Positions 1 to 8,624 of a DNA stretch of 45,956 nucleotides are shown piece after piece. Below the pieces are notes generated by a model that did no database searches, had not been told where the DNA came from, and worked only from the letters and a program-made list of their open reading frames with translations. Position numbers and translations under genes: made by a program. The first letter of the stretch is position 1. Each line of letters starts with the position of its first letter. Source of the DNA: CAZEBW01 sp964510205 (GTDB lineage: Bacteria > Chloroflexota > Anaerolineae > VGOG01); NCBI GenBank assembly GCA_964510205.1, contig CAZEBW010000025.1, forward strand, positions 1-45,956, in the 5' to 3' direction.

Positions 1-3000
1 TTCCCCACCACTCCCGGGGCCTACGACACGACCTACAACGGCGGCTACAGTGACGCTTTCGTAGCCAAGCTGAACGCCGCCGGGAGCGCGCTGGCTTACG
101 CCACCTACCTGGGCGGCAGCGGTGGTGACGGCAGCAGCGGCATCGCCGTGGATGGCAGCGGCGCGGCCTACGTCACGGGCGCCACCGAATCAACCGACTT
201 CCCCACCACTCCCGGGGCCTACGACACGACCTACAACGGCGGCTACAGTGACGGTTTCGTGGCCAAGCTGAACCTCGCCGGGAGCGCGCTGGCTTATGCC
301 ACTTTCCTGGGCGGCAGCGGTGATGACGGCAGCGACGGCATCGCCGTGGATGGCAGCGGGGCGGCCTATGTCACGGGCTACACCGAATCAACCGACTTCC
401 CCACCACCCTCGGAGCCTACGACACGAGCTACAACGGCGGCTACGATGACGGTTTCGTAGCCAAGCTGAACGCCGCCGGGAGTGATCTGGCCTATGCCAC
501 CTACCTGGGTGGCAGCGTTGGTGACGGTAGCAGCGGCATCGCCGTGGATGGCAGCGGCGCGGCCTACGTCACGGGCGCCACCGAATCAACCGACTTCCCC
601 ACCACCGCCGGGGCCTACGACACGAGCTACAACGACGGCTACAGTGACGGTTTCGTGGCCAAGCTGGCGATGGGAGCCGCTTGCACCGACGACGGCTGCG
701 AGGACAACGACACCTGCCAAACGGCCGCCCCTATCACTCCAGGCAGCTATCCCAATCTCCAGGTCTGCTCCGGCGACCATGACTGGTTCGCGGTGGATCT
801 CAACGCCGGCGACACCATCACCGCCGCCATCTCCTTCGCCCATGCCAGCGGTGATCTTGAAATGTCCTTCTACGACACCGACTGCTCGACGGAGCTGACG
901 TCTAGCAACTCCAGCACTGACGACGAGCAGGTAGTGTACCACGCTGCTGCCGATGGCACCTACAGTGTCAAGGTTTATGGGTACCAGGGGGCTGAGAACA
1001 GCTACGATATGGTGGTTGAGGTCTCCTCGGGACCAGTCTGCACCGACGACGGCTACGAGGAAAACGACAGCTGCCAAACGGCCGCCCCTATCACTCCAGG
1101 CAGCTATCCCAATCTCCAGGTCTGCTCCGGCGACCATGACTGGTTCGCGGTGGATCTCCAGGCTGGCGATACCATCACCGCCACCATCTCCTTCGCCCAT
1201 GCCAGCGGTGATCTTGACATGCAGTTGTGTGCACCCGACTGCTCAACCCTAGCCATAAGCAACTCGTGGGACGACGACGAGCAGGTGGTGTACACCGTCG
1301 CCGCCGATGGCACCTACAACATCTGGGTCTACGGGTTCCAGGTGGCTGAGAATAGCTACGACATGGAGATAGAGGTCTCGCACGTGACACCAACACCCAC
1401 TCACACACCGACAGCAACGCCTACGTCTACGCCAACGGCAACGCCCACTGGCACGCAGACACCGACCCCTACCCGCACGCCGACGGCAACGTCCACCGCG
1501 ACGTCCACTAGCACCCACACGCCTACGTCCACTGGCACCCACACGCCCACACCCACTCGTACACCCACGGCGACGCACACAAGCACGCCGTTCTATGAAA
1601 TCTACCTGCCCACCATCCTCAAGAATCACCGCCCTGGCCCCGGGCCGACCCATACGCCTACGGCCACCGGCACCCACACACCCACTCCAACACCCACCCC
1701 CACACCGACGGCAACACCTACAGGCACACCGTCCACCCCAACGCCGACGCCAACTCCCACCAACACACCAACAGTGACACCCACCTTGCCCGTCACTGGC
1801 ATCCGCTACGTGGCCCCCACCGGCAGCGACACCGGCAACAATTGCGCCAACAGCAATGCTCCTTGCCGCACTGTCCAGTACGCAGTGGACCAGGCCCAGC
1901 CGAGCGAAGAGGTCCGCGTCGCCGCTGGTACCTACACTGGCGTCAGTGTCCGTGCTGGGATCACCCAGACGGTGTACATCAGCAGGACGGTGACCATCCG
2001 GGGCGGCTACACCACCGGCAACTGGACTACGCCCGACGCGGCGGCCAATCCCACGAGGCTGGACGCACAGGGGCTGGGACGGGTGCTGGTCATCAGCGGC
2101 ACCATCGCTCCTACTGTGGAAGGCCTGCGCATCACCGGCGGCGACGCCACGGGGCTGGGTGGGACATACTGGGGAAACGATGCTGGCGGCGGGGTGTACG
2201 TCTACGAGGCCACAGCCACCATCAGCGACTGCGTGGTTTACAGTAACACGGCTAGCACAGCCGGCCATGGTCGCGGCGGCGGGCTATACCTCACGCATAG
2301 CCCCACCACGCTGAGCGGCAACACGGTGCAGGGCAACACGGCCAGCACAGCCTCGATTGGCGGCGGCGGCGGGCTGTACCTCAATGACAGTGCCGCCACC
2401 CTGACCGGCAACACGGTGCAGGGCAACACAGGCAGCTCATCCTGGGTTGGTCGCGGTGGCGGGCTGTACCTGTCAGTTAGCCACGCCATGCTGAGCGGCA
2501 ATACAGTGCAGGGCAACACGGCCAGCACAGCCAACGATGGATATGGCGGCGGGCTGTACTGCTATGCCTACGATGCCACACTGAGTGACAATACGGTACA
2601 GGGCAACACGGCCAGTATAGCTTCGACTGGCTATGGCTACGGCGGCGGGCTGTACCTGCAGTACGGCGGCGCCACGCTCACCAATAACGTCGTGGCCGGC
2701 AACCGCAGCAATAGGAGAGGAGCCGGCATCTACGTCGAGAGAAGCAGCCCCCACCTGCGACATACCACCATCGCCCGCAACAGCGGCGGCGACGGCAGTG
2801 GGGTCTACGTCACCGATGACGGGTCGGGGTACAGCACTGTGGCCATGACCAACACCATCCTGGTCAGCCACACGGTGGGCATCACCGTGACGGCGGGCAG
2901 CACGGTCACCCTCAACGCCACGCTGTGGCACGGTAACACCACCAACTGGGGTGGCGCGGGCACCATCAACCACACCAACGACCACAGCGGCGACCCGGCC

Positions 3001-3171
3001 TTCGTCAACCCCGCCGGCGACGATTACCACATCGGCGCCAGCTCGGCAGCCATTGACGCCGGCGTGGACGCGGGCGTGACCACGGACATAGACGGCGAGG
3101 CGCGGCCCTGGGGCGCGGGCTACGACATCGGTGCCGACGAGTACACAGGGGGTGGTGGGTTGGGAAATTAG
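1..3171 (+). CDS. Secreted SBBP-propeller / PPC / beta-helix protein, 5' partial
   Basis: The reading frame is open from base 1, so the start and signal peptide lie left of the window. The visible 1056 residues hold about 3.3 nearly identical 66-aa SBBP-type beta-propeller repeats (198-bp period, bases 1-660; motifs GIAVDGSG, AYVTG, TDFPTT, GFVAKL). Two copies of a PPC-like domain follow (bases about 684-1380, 357-bp period, motif CSGDHDWFAVDL), then a Thr-Pro linker, an internal YLPTILKN motif near base 1600, a second Thr-Pro linker, and a right-handed beta-helix (from about 1800) with repeated GNTVQGNTAS and GGGLYL turns. It ends in GADEY and a Gly-rich tail written by the repeat at 3172. 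Such proteins are cell-surface or secreted; the ligand is unknown. The beta-helix start is closely similar to that of the next gene, so the two are tandem paralogues. Frame and domain classes are clear; function is not. Confidence 0.85.
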   Translation, partial: FPTTPGAYDTTYNGGYSDAFVAKLNAAGSALAYATYLGGSGGDGSSGIAVDGSGAAYVTGATESTDFPTTPGAYDTTYNGGYSDGFVAKLNLAGSALAYATFLGGSGDDGSDGIAVDGSGAAYVTGYTESTDFPTTLGAYDTSYNGGYDDGFVAKLNAAGSDLAYATYLGGSVGDGSSGIAVDGSGAAYVTGATESTDFPTTAGAYDTSYNDGYSDGFVAKLAMGAACTDDGCEDNDTCQTAAPITPGSYPNLQVCSGDHDWFAVDLNAGDTITAAISFAHASGDLEMSFYDTDCSTELTSSNSSTDDEQVVYHAAADGTYSVKVYGYQGAENSYDMVVEVSSGPVCTDDGYEENDSCQTAAPITPGSYPNLQVCSGDHDWFAVDLQAGDTITATISFAHASGDLDMQLCAPDCSTLAISNSWDDDEQVVYTVAADGTYNIWVYGFQVAENSYDMEIEVSHVTPTPTHTPTATPTSTPTATPTGTQTPTPTRTPTATSTATSTSTHTPTSTGTHTPTPTRTPTATHTSTPFYEIYLPTILKNHRPGPGPTHTPTATGTHTPTPTPTPTPTATPTGTPSTPTPTPTPTNTPTVTPTLPVTGIRYVAPTGSDTGNNCANSNAPCRTVQYAVDQAQPSEEVRVAAGTYTGVSVRAGITQTVYISRTVTIRGGYTTGNWTTPDAAANPTRLDAQGLGRVLVISGTIAPTVEGLRITGGDATGLGGTYWGNDAGGGVYVYEATATISDCVVYSNTASTAGHGRGGGLYLTHSPTTLSGNTVQGNTASTASIGGGGGLYLNDSAATLTGNTVQGNTGSSSWVGRGGGLYLSVSHAMLSGNTVQGNTASTANDGYGGGLYCYAYDATLSDNTVQGNTASIASTGYGYGGGLYLQYGGATLTNNVVAGNRSNRRGAGIYVERSSPHLRHTTIARNSGGDGSGVYVTDDGSGYSTVAMTNTILVSHTVGITVTAGSTVTLNATLWHGNTTNWGGAGTINHTNDHSGDPAFVNPAGDDYHIGASSAAIDAGVDAGVTTDIDGEARPWGAGYDIGADEYTGGGGLGN

Positions 3172-3209
3172 AAATTGGTAGATTGGGCATGGAACCAGTC
3201 TACCAATTT
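3172..3209. repeat. Inverted repeat, AAATTGGTAGA arms
   Basis: Perfect 11-bp arms at 3172-3182 and 3199-3209 with a 16-nt loop, followed by a degenerate 'taccaat' tandem (to about 3230). It abuts the stop codon of the preceding gene and has no T-tract, so it looks like a mobile short repeat rather than a terminator. Confidence 0.6.
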
Positions 3210-3253
3210 ACCAGTGTACCAATGTAGCAATATACGAACATAGGAGGACGATC

Positions 3254-4743
3254 ATGATCAGACGAATAGCTTTTGCTTTGAGCCTGGGCCTGGGATTAGT
3301 CCTGGGCCTGGCGGCGGCTGTGGTGGGGCGACGCCCTGCTACGCCACCGTCCAGGCTGCAGTGGACGCGGCCAGCGCCGGCGACGAGATCCGCGTCGCTG
3401 CTGGAATCTACACTGGCGTGAACAACCAAGGTGGGCTGGCCCAGGTGGTCTACATCAACAAGACGGTGACCATCCGCGGCGGCTACACTGCGGCCAACTG
3501 GACCACGCCCGACCCCGAGGCCAACCCCACGACGCTGGATGCTCAGGGCCTGGGGCGGGTGCTAGTCATTACCGGTACCATCGCTCCCACTGTGGAGGGG
3601 TTGCAAATCACCGGCGGTGACACGGCGGGGCTGGGCGGCACCTGGTGGGGCGACGGCGGAGGTATCTATGTCAACAACGCTACGGCGCTGATCAGCGGCA
3701 GCGTCGTTCTCAGCAACACAGCCACTGTGGCCGGGGGCGGTATCTATAATACGGGTGGATCGTTGGCAGTCAGCAATTGCACTGTCATCAGCAACACTGC
3801 GCTCGCCCTCGGCGTTGGGGGAGGCGGCGGTATCTATAATTCGAATGGGTCGTTGGTGATCAGCCACTGCACCGTCGTCAGCAACACCGCGCTCGCTGTT
3901 GGCATCTGGGGAGGGGGCGGCGGCATCAATAACGATCATGGTTCGTTGGCCGTCCACAATAGCGTGATCCGTCATAACAGCGCGGTCGACTCAGGCGGTG
4001 GTATCTTTAGCTCCGGGGGGGCGTTGACCATCTTGGACAGTGTGATCAGTGATAACGCGGCCCAAGACGACGACGCGTCCGGCGGCGGCGTCTTCAGCAG
4101 CAGCCCTGCTGTCTTGACCAACGTCACGGTCAGTGGCAATATCGTCAAGGCCGACAGTGGTGGAATCCACAGCCAGCACGCGATGACGCTCACCAACGTC
4201 ACCGTCAGTGGCAACACGGCGGGCTGGAGCGGCGGCGTTCTCCATACGCACATTTATACGATGACGGTCATCAACGCCACTATCACGGATAACCAGATTA
4301 CTGGGAGCGGCCATGGCATCACCGGCGGCGTTTGGGCCTATGCCCCCGTGGTATTTTTGAACACCATCGTGGCCGATAACGAGAACGCCAACTGTTATGG
4401 CAGCACGCTGAACTTGATCTCCCAGGGACACAACCTGGAAGACGCGAATACGTGCAACTTCTCTGCCGGCACCGACTTTGTCGACACCGACCCCCTGTTG
4501 AGGCCGCTGAGGGATAACGGCGGCCCACCGCTGGGCCAGGACCAGGCGCTTTTGACGCACGCCCTGCCCGCTGGCAGCCCGGCCATCGATGCTGGCGCCA
4601 ACGCGGGCTGTCCGGCCACCGATCAGCGCGGCGTGGCCCGTCCGGTGGATGGGGATCTCGACGGCGTGGCTACGTGCGACATCGGCGCTTATGAATTCAG
4701 AGAGTGGTACATTTACCTTCCCGTCGTTCTCAGGAGGTGGTAA
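3254..4743 (+). CDS. Secreted beta-helix protein with C-terminal YLPxxLK-type motif; frame break after signal peptide
   Basis: A strong AGGAGG (3242-3247) precedes ATG 3254, which opens a clear signal peptide (MIRRIAFALSLGLGLVLGLA). That frame stops near 3420. The mature protein is in another frame: from about 3310 the neighbouring frame reads CGGATPCYATVQAAVDAAS, the usual start of this beta-helix family, and runs to TAA 4741. The two halves need a -1 (or +2) shift somewhere in the GGC/GTG-rich stretch 3308-3335. The body is a right-handed beta-helix with VISNTA/GGGIYN turns, an AIDAGANAGCPATDQRG end block and the C-terminus YIYLPVVLRRW, which is likely a surface or secretion tag. An assembly error, a recent mutation or programmed shifting are all possible. 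It is paralogous to the beta-helix of the upstream gene. Confidence 0.75.
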
Positions 4744-4893
4744 ATGGGGGGCTTCGATTTCATCAATATCGTTGAAGCCCCCAACAACGAGACCGTTATC
4801 CACGTCTCGGCCGAGCTGGCTGCCCGAGGAACGATCAAGATCCAGACCCTGGCTGCCGTCCCCATTGATGACTTCATCGCCAAGTTCAAGTAA
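4744..4893 (+). CDS. C-terminal half of a GYD-domain protein (49 aa)
   Basis: The ATG directly abuts the stop of the beta-helix gene, and a good ribosome site (AGGAGGTGG, 4731-4739) lies inside that gene's last codons, so it could be translated by coupling. The peptide starts MGGFDFINIVEAPNNET and ends DDFIAKFK. This matches my recollection of the C-terminal half of GYD-domain proteins (about 95 aa, named for the G-x-Y-D motif followed by an IVEAP-like strand). The N-terminal half is absent: the DNA just upstream encodes the YLP tail of the other gene. It is therefore probably a remnant left by recombination. A precursor peptide for the following radical SAM enzyme is an alternative I find weaker, because the match to GYD is good along its length. 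Confidence 0.6.
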   Translation: MGGFDFINIVEAPNNETVIHVSAELAARGTIKIQTLAAVPIDDFIAKFK

Positions 4894-4972
4894 AGGCGAG
4901 GCTCTCTGCCAGTCCCGGCCTGATGGAGCGTTTAGCCCCCACCCTTGCTCCGTCCCTTTGAAAAGACGAATC

Positions 4973-6364
4973 ATGAACGATAGACTCCAACAATTCGCCA
5001 ACAGTTTCATAGAGAGCACCCGCGACTACGTTTTCGTGCGGCCAGAGGACAACCTGCTCATCCTGCGTCCCAACCGCGTGCACCACCTGAACGCTACCGC
5101 CACGGTGATGCTCAAGGCCCTCTACCACCGCCAGCCGCTGGACGTGGAGGCCATTGTCGCCGAACTGGCGGAGCGCTACGGCGTGCCGGCGGAGCGGATC
5201 GAGGAGGACATGGAGAAGCTGCTCCAAAGCCTCTCGCTGGTGCTCCAAGACAGGTCTGGCTGCGCTCCAGCAGTCAAGACCACGCCCTTCGGCAGCCACG
5301 AGCGGAAATACCCGGTCCTCTCTGAGATCGCCGTCACCTACCGCTGCCAGAACCGCTGCTTCTTCTGCTACGCCAGCTCCCCCGACCGAGGCCGCCAGGT
5401 GCCGGAGATGACCACCGACCAGGTCAAGCAGGTGCTGGACAAGATCGTGAACCAGGCCAGGGTGCCCACTGTCTCCTTCACGGGCGGCGAGCCTACCCTC
5501 CGCGACGATCTGCCGGAGCTGATCGCCCACGCCAAAGGGCTAGGAATGAGGGTCAACCTCATCAGCAACGGCATCCGCTGCGCTGATGCGGATTACGTGG
5601 CCACGCTGGCCGAGGCGGGGCTGGACTCGGCTCAGATCAGCCTGGAGGCGGGAGAGGCCGCCGTCCACGATGAGGTGGTGGCTCATCCCGGCGCCTTCGA
5701 GCGCACGGTGCAGGGGGTGCGCAATCTGCGGGCGGCCGGCATCCACACCCACACCAACACTACCATCAACCGCAAGAATCAGCACACCCTGCCGGCCCTG
5801 ATTGATTTTCTGGCCGAGATGGGCATGGAGTATCTGTCCATGAACATGGTCATTCGCACTGGCGGAGCGGTGGGCGTGCCGGACATCAATTACCAAGCTA
5901 TCGGCGATTTGGTGCTCTCCCTCAAGGCCAGGGCCGAGGAGCACGGGATGCGCTTCGTCTGGTACTCGCCCGTGCCCTACTGCCTCTTCAATCCCGCCCA
6001 GCACGGCCTGAGCTCCCCGTCCTGTTCAGCGGCTGAGGGGCTTCTGTCCATCGCCCCCGACGGGGCAGTGCTGCCCTGCTCCAGCTTCGAGGAGGGCATC
6101 GGCAACCTGCTCACCGAGGACTTTGCCACTCTGTGGAATCGGCGATCGGCTCGCTACTGGCGGGACAAAGAGTTCCTGCCCCCAGGTTGCGAGGAGTGCG
6201 AGTTGGCCCACATCTGCTGCGGCGCCTGCCCGCTCTACTGGGACGAGCAGGGCACCTTCGCCGAGATCGCTCCCCACATGGCCCAGACCTCGGCCTGGGA
6301 GCGGCTGACCTGGAATTTGAAACGGCGGTATTTGGGAAAGGTCAAGGGAGTGGGGATGGGATAG
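4973..6364 (+). CDS. PqqD-like / radical SAM / SPASM protein
   Basis: 463 aa from ATG 4973. Residues about 1-95 resemble a PqqD-type peptide-binding winged helix (LRPNRVHHLNATATVMLKAL). The radical SAM core has CxxxCxxC at Cys125, Cys129 and Cys132 and the GGEP motif at 171-174. The C-terminus is a SPASM region with Cys351, Cys369, Cys406, Cys409, Cys415/416 and Cys419 for auxiliary Fe-S clusters. Family members modify peptides or are related maturases (PqqE, mycofactocin and heme-pathway types). The in-frame codons upstream of 4973 lie across the GYD fragment and lack protein character, so the later ATG is chosen. No convincing precursor peptide is adjacent. The two following genes run the same way, about 95 and 4 nt apart. 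Confidence 0.85.
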   Translation: MNDRLQQFANSFIESTRDYVFVRPEDNLLILRPNRVHHLNATATVMLKALYHRQPLDVEAIVAELAERYGVPAERIEEDMEKLLQSLSLVLQDRSGCAPAVKTTPFGSHERKYPVLSEIAVTYRCQNRCFFCYASSPDRGRQVPEMTTDQVKQVLDKIVNQARVPTVSFTGGEPTLRDDLPELIAHAKGLGMRVNLISNGIRCADADYVATLAEAGLDSAQISLEAGEAAVHDEVVAHPGAFERTVQGVRNLRAAGIHTHTNTTINRKNQHTLPALIDFLAEMGMEYLSMNMVIRTGGAVGVPDINYQAIGDLVLSLKARAEEHGMRFVWYSPVPYCLFNPAQHGLSSPSCSAAEGLLSIAPDGAVLPCSSFEEGIGNLLTEDFATLWNRRSARYWRDKEFLPPGCEECELAHICCGACPLYWDEQGTFAEIAPHMAQTSAWERLTWNLKRRYLGKVKGVGMG

Positions 6365-6432
6365 CGTATTGCGTAGTGCGTATTGCGTAACGGGATACGG
6401 AATACGCAATACGGAATACGCAACACGGAATA
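6365..6432. repeat. Tandem/inverted 'CGTATTGCGTA' repeat cluster
   Basis: The gap after the radical SAM gene is filled with variants of gcgtattgcgta followed by the complementary tacgcaatacgga form, giving both tandem and inverted symmetry. A related GTAATGC tandem lies inside a coding region at 29051-29074, and an ACGCAACACGCACC form at 35868-35885. This is a short dispersed repeat family rather than a regulatory site. Confidence 0.6.
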
Positions 6433-6458
6433 CACATCAGTTCAAAAGGAGATTTTGC

Positions 6459-7640
6459 ATGCCCCCAACCGTCTCTTTGGAACAACTCAACGATTTTCTC
6501 TTGGAAAACCGGCGCAAGATCAACGCCGTGGGGCGCGAGGTAGAGGAGATCCAGGTGGGCTTCAACAGCGCCTACGTAGAGTTCAAGGCCCAACACGACG
6601 CCCAACTGGCCAGCCTGACCGAGACGCTGTTTGAGAAGCTGGATAGCCTGGGCCCGGATCTGCGAACCCTGATTGACGAGCGGGCTGTCGAGGAGCGCCG
6701 CCTGCTGGCTGAGCGCCGGGCGGAACTGCGGGAAAGTCTGATTCCCCAGACCCAAGCTGAGGCCGACGAGGTATTGGCTCAGGCTCAAGAACAGACCAGG
6801 TCCCTGCGCCAGCTCAACCCCAAGCTGGATGAGCGCGAGGAGACATACAAGGCCCAGCGAGCTGCATTGGAGACCAAGCTGGCCGAGCTCAATTCGGACA
6901 TCTCCCAGCGCTCCCGAGGCCTGGGCTTCATCACCCACTTCGTCTCCATCGCCAAGCTCGACCGCCAGCGCCACCGCATCCTCGGTCAACTGGAGACTCT
7001 GGCCCAAAATCTGAAGGAAGTGCGCGAGGAGTGGCAAACCCGGCAGCAGGAATTTCAGGCCCAACAGCAAGCCCTGCAAGATCGGTGGCGCGAGCTGAGC
7101 CTCGAGGTCGCTGAGCTGAAAAGGGAGCTGACCTATCTGGATGATGAGGCCCAGCGGGAGAGCCTGGCCGTGAAACGGGCGATTCGCCACGTCCTCGACA
7201 ATCTGAAAGGGCCTGTCCCTTGTCCCGATGAGCTCAGACCTGGCTTGCAAACCATGATCGAGCTCAACATCAAGACCGACGACTACCAAGCGGGACTGGG
7301 CACCGTGGGCGGGCTAATCGCCCTCTTGGACAGCGTGGGCAAAGGGATGGACGGTTTCCAGGAGAGCGTGGAGGGGCTGATCGGAGAGCAGCGCATGCAC
7401 AGCGATTTCCTGCCGCAGCTCAACGTGCAACTGCCGGACTCGGTCATCGCCTTTCACAGCCAGTGGGATGACTTGAGGGCTAAGATGCGAGACGAGGCCC
7501 GACTGTGTGCTCATCCTGCGGAGTTTCTGGAGGCAGCGCAGGAGGTCATCGAGCGTGATCTGAGTGACGAGGCCGTTGCCAGCATGTTCGACCGCCTCGG
7601 CCAGAGCTTGGCGGAGGCGACCACGGATTGGAGGGGATAG
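6459..7640 (+). CDS. Coiled-coil protein of unknown function
   Basis: 393 aa from ATG 6459, preceded by AAAAGGAGA. There is no signal peptide or membrane segment. Residues about 20-260 are rich in Glu, Gln, Arg and Leu with heptad character (ERRLLAERRAELRE; EEWQTRQQEFQAQQQAL), interrupted near residue 150 by a short hydrophobic patch (LGFITHFVSIAKL). The last third is helical without heptads. I recognise no catalytic motif. It sits 4 nt before a small membrane/zinc-ribbon gene, so the two are probably translated together. A scaffold or structural role is a guess from the coiled coil only. Confidence 0.8.
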   Translation: MPPTVSLEQLNDFLLENRRKINAVGREVEEIQVGFNSAYVEFKAQHDAQLASLTETLFEKLDSLGPDLRTLIDERAVEERRLLAERRAELRESLIPQTQAEADEVLAQAQEQTRSLRQLNPKLDEREETYKAQRAALETKLAELNSDISQRSRGLGFITHFVSIAKLDRQRHRILGQLETLAQNLKEVREEWQTRQQEFQAQQQALQDRWRELSLEVAELKRELTYLDDEAQRESLAVKRAIRHVLDNLKGPVPCPDELRPGLQTMIELNIKTDDYQAGLGTVGGLIALLDSVGKGMDGFQESVEGLIGEQRMHSDFLPQLNVQLPDSVIAFHSQWDDLRAKMRDEARLCAHPAEFLEAAQEVIERDLSDEAVASMFDRLGQSLAEATTDWRG

Positions 7641-7644
7641 CAAA

Positions 7645-8136
7645 ATGAAGCGAACGATTCTACTCGTCGCTTTTGTCGTTTCAGTAGTTCTTTTGGTCGT
7701 GGGGCTGATTTTCCTGTGCGCAGCCTCCGGAGTAAGACGGCTGTCTCTGTCGCTGCTCCTGCTCGTCGTCGGCGGCGGCCTGGCTGCCTGGAGCGCGCTC
7801 ACTTGGCGGCGGGAGCAGCAGTTGGAGCCGGAGCGCCTGGCCGACAGCATCATAGACCTGGCTCGGTCCAGCGGCGGCGCTGAGGTCACCGTGGCCCAGA
7901 TCGTGGCCGAGCTCAACGTGCCCACCGAGGCCGCTCAGCGAGCCCTCGGCGTTTTGGAGCGCAGGGGCGAGGGCCGGCGGGAGCGCCGCGCTGGCAAAGA
8001 CCTCTACGTTTTCCCCGGCTTGGTAGAGACAAAGGTCGTGCGCCGCTGCGCCTACTGTGGCAGCGAATTCAGCGTCAAGAAACCGCTGCACAAGTGCCCC
8101 AACTGCGGCGGCGAGTTGGAACTGGTGAGAGAATAG
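7645..8136 (+). CDS. Membrane protein with winged-helix-like region and C-terminal zinc ribbon
   Basis: 163 aa from ATG 7645, 4 nt after the coiled-coil gene. Two membrane segments (about residues 5-25 and 32-50) are followed by a soluble region (LADSIIDLARSSGGAEVTVAQIVAEL, then VPTEAAQRALGVLERRG) that looks like a small helix-turn-helix or winged helix. The C-terminus is a zinc ribbon with CAYCGSEF and CPNCGGELE, four cysteines as two CxxC pairs. The cytosolic HTH-like part could bind nucleic acid or protein; this is inferred. It probably works with the coiled-coil protein. No exact family is recognised. Confidence 0.8.
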   Translation: MKRTILLVAFVVSVVLLVVGLIFLCAASGVRRLSLSLLLLVVGGGLAAWSALTWRREQQLEPERLADSIIDLARSSGGAEVTVAQIVAELNVPTEAAQRALGVLERRGEGRRERRAGKDLYVFPGLVETKVVRRCAYCGSEFSVKKPLHKCPNCGGELELVRE

Positions 8137-8148
8137 AAGGTGTGCTGC

Positions 8149-8337
8149 GTGTCATTGCGAGCTGCTCCATAGCGCGGTTGCGCTACTCATTGGGAAAGAA
8201 ACAAACGTAGGTGTCATCGCGAGGAGCGGGTTTGGCGACGAACTTGAAAGTGAAAACGGCGCGATCCCCAATTCGCGAGGGGGAGATTGCGGCAATTCAG
8301 GGGATTGCTTCGGCAAAAAGATGCCTCGCAATGACAC
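8149..8337. mobile_element. MITE-like element with 13-bp perfect terminal inverted repeats
   Basis: GTGTCATTGCGAG at 8149-8161 is exactly inverted as CTCGCAATGACAC at 8325-8337. A further near copy of the end (gtcatcgcgaggagcg) lies at 8213. The interior carries gcaattcaggggattgcttcgg, typical of the dispersed 'GTCATTGCGAGGAGCGAAGCGACG' repeats I know from many bacterial genomes. There is no coding capacity; ORFs across it have no protein character. It is likely moved in trans or relict. Confidence 0.75.
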
Positions 8338-8393
8338 GGCCACCTTGTTTCTTAGTAGGGCGCGGGGTTGGCGCCGCCTGTCCTGAGCACTCC

Positions 8394-8424
8394 AGCCTGC
8401 GGGTTTCCGCTCGCAGGCTTTTTC
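8394..8424 (+). terminator. Rho-independent terminator
   Basis: Perfect 8-bp stem AGCCTGCG (8394-8401) / CGCAGGCT (8412-8419), 10-nt loop, then a T5 run. It would stop transcription coming from the 4973-8136 gene group before the SARP gene. Confidence 0.75.
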
Positions 8425-8492
8425 TATGGCGCGTGTTTCCAGTAGCGACGTTCAGATCAATTTGAAATTGGTTCCAAAATTTTAAGGATTAG

Positions 8493-8515
8493 GCCGTATC
8501 TAAAACGGCATTTTT
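8493..8515 (+). terminator. Weak hairpin with T5 tract
   Basis: GCCGT (8493-8497) pairs with ACGGC (8505-8509), followed by ATTTTT. The stem is only 5 bp, so it is a weak terminator or leader structure upstream of the SARP gene. Nothing else is clear between 8425 and 8624; a TACAAT at 8573-8578 lacks a convincing -35. Confidence 0.35.
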
Positions 8516-8624
8516 ACGTTGTAATAAGTGGGAAACCCTGATTGTTTTTGGCTGTCACAGCAAGGTGTGCAGTACAATCCTCATCGCCTTGATTCTCACT
8601 CCCTTCGGTCCGAGGAGCGCAGTG

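Noticed and set aside
1249..2268. 339-aa minus-strand ORF opposite the Thr-Pro linker region
   Set aside because: Cys/Arg/Gly-rich composition produced by the complement of ACN-CCN repeats; no start context and no protein character.
4589..4972. 128-codon N-terminal extension of the radical SAM gene
   Set aside because: It would read through the GYD fragment in another frame and has Ser/Pro-rich out-of-frame character; ATG 4973 begins a normal PqqD-like domain.
3991..5019. 342-aa minus-strand ORF across the beta-helix and radical SAM starts
   Set aside because: It crosses two well supported plus-strand genes and has no recognisable motif.
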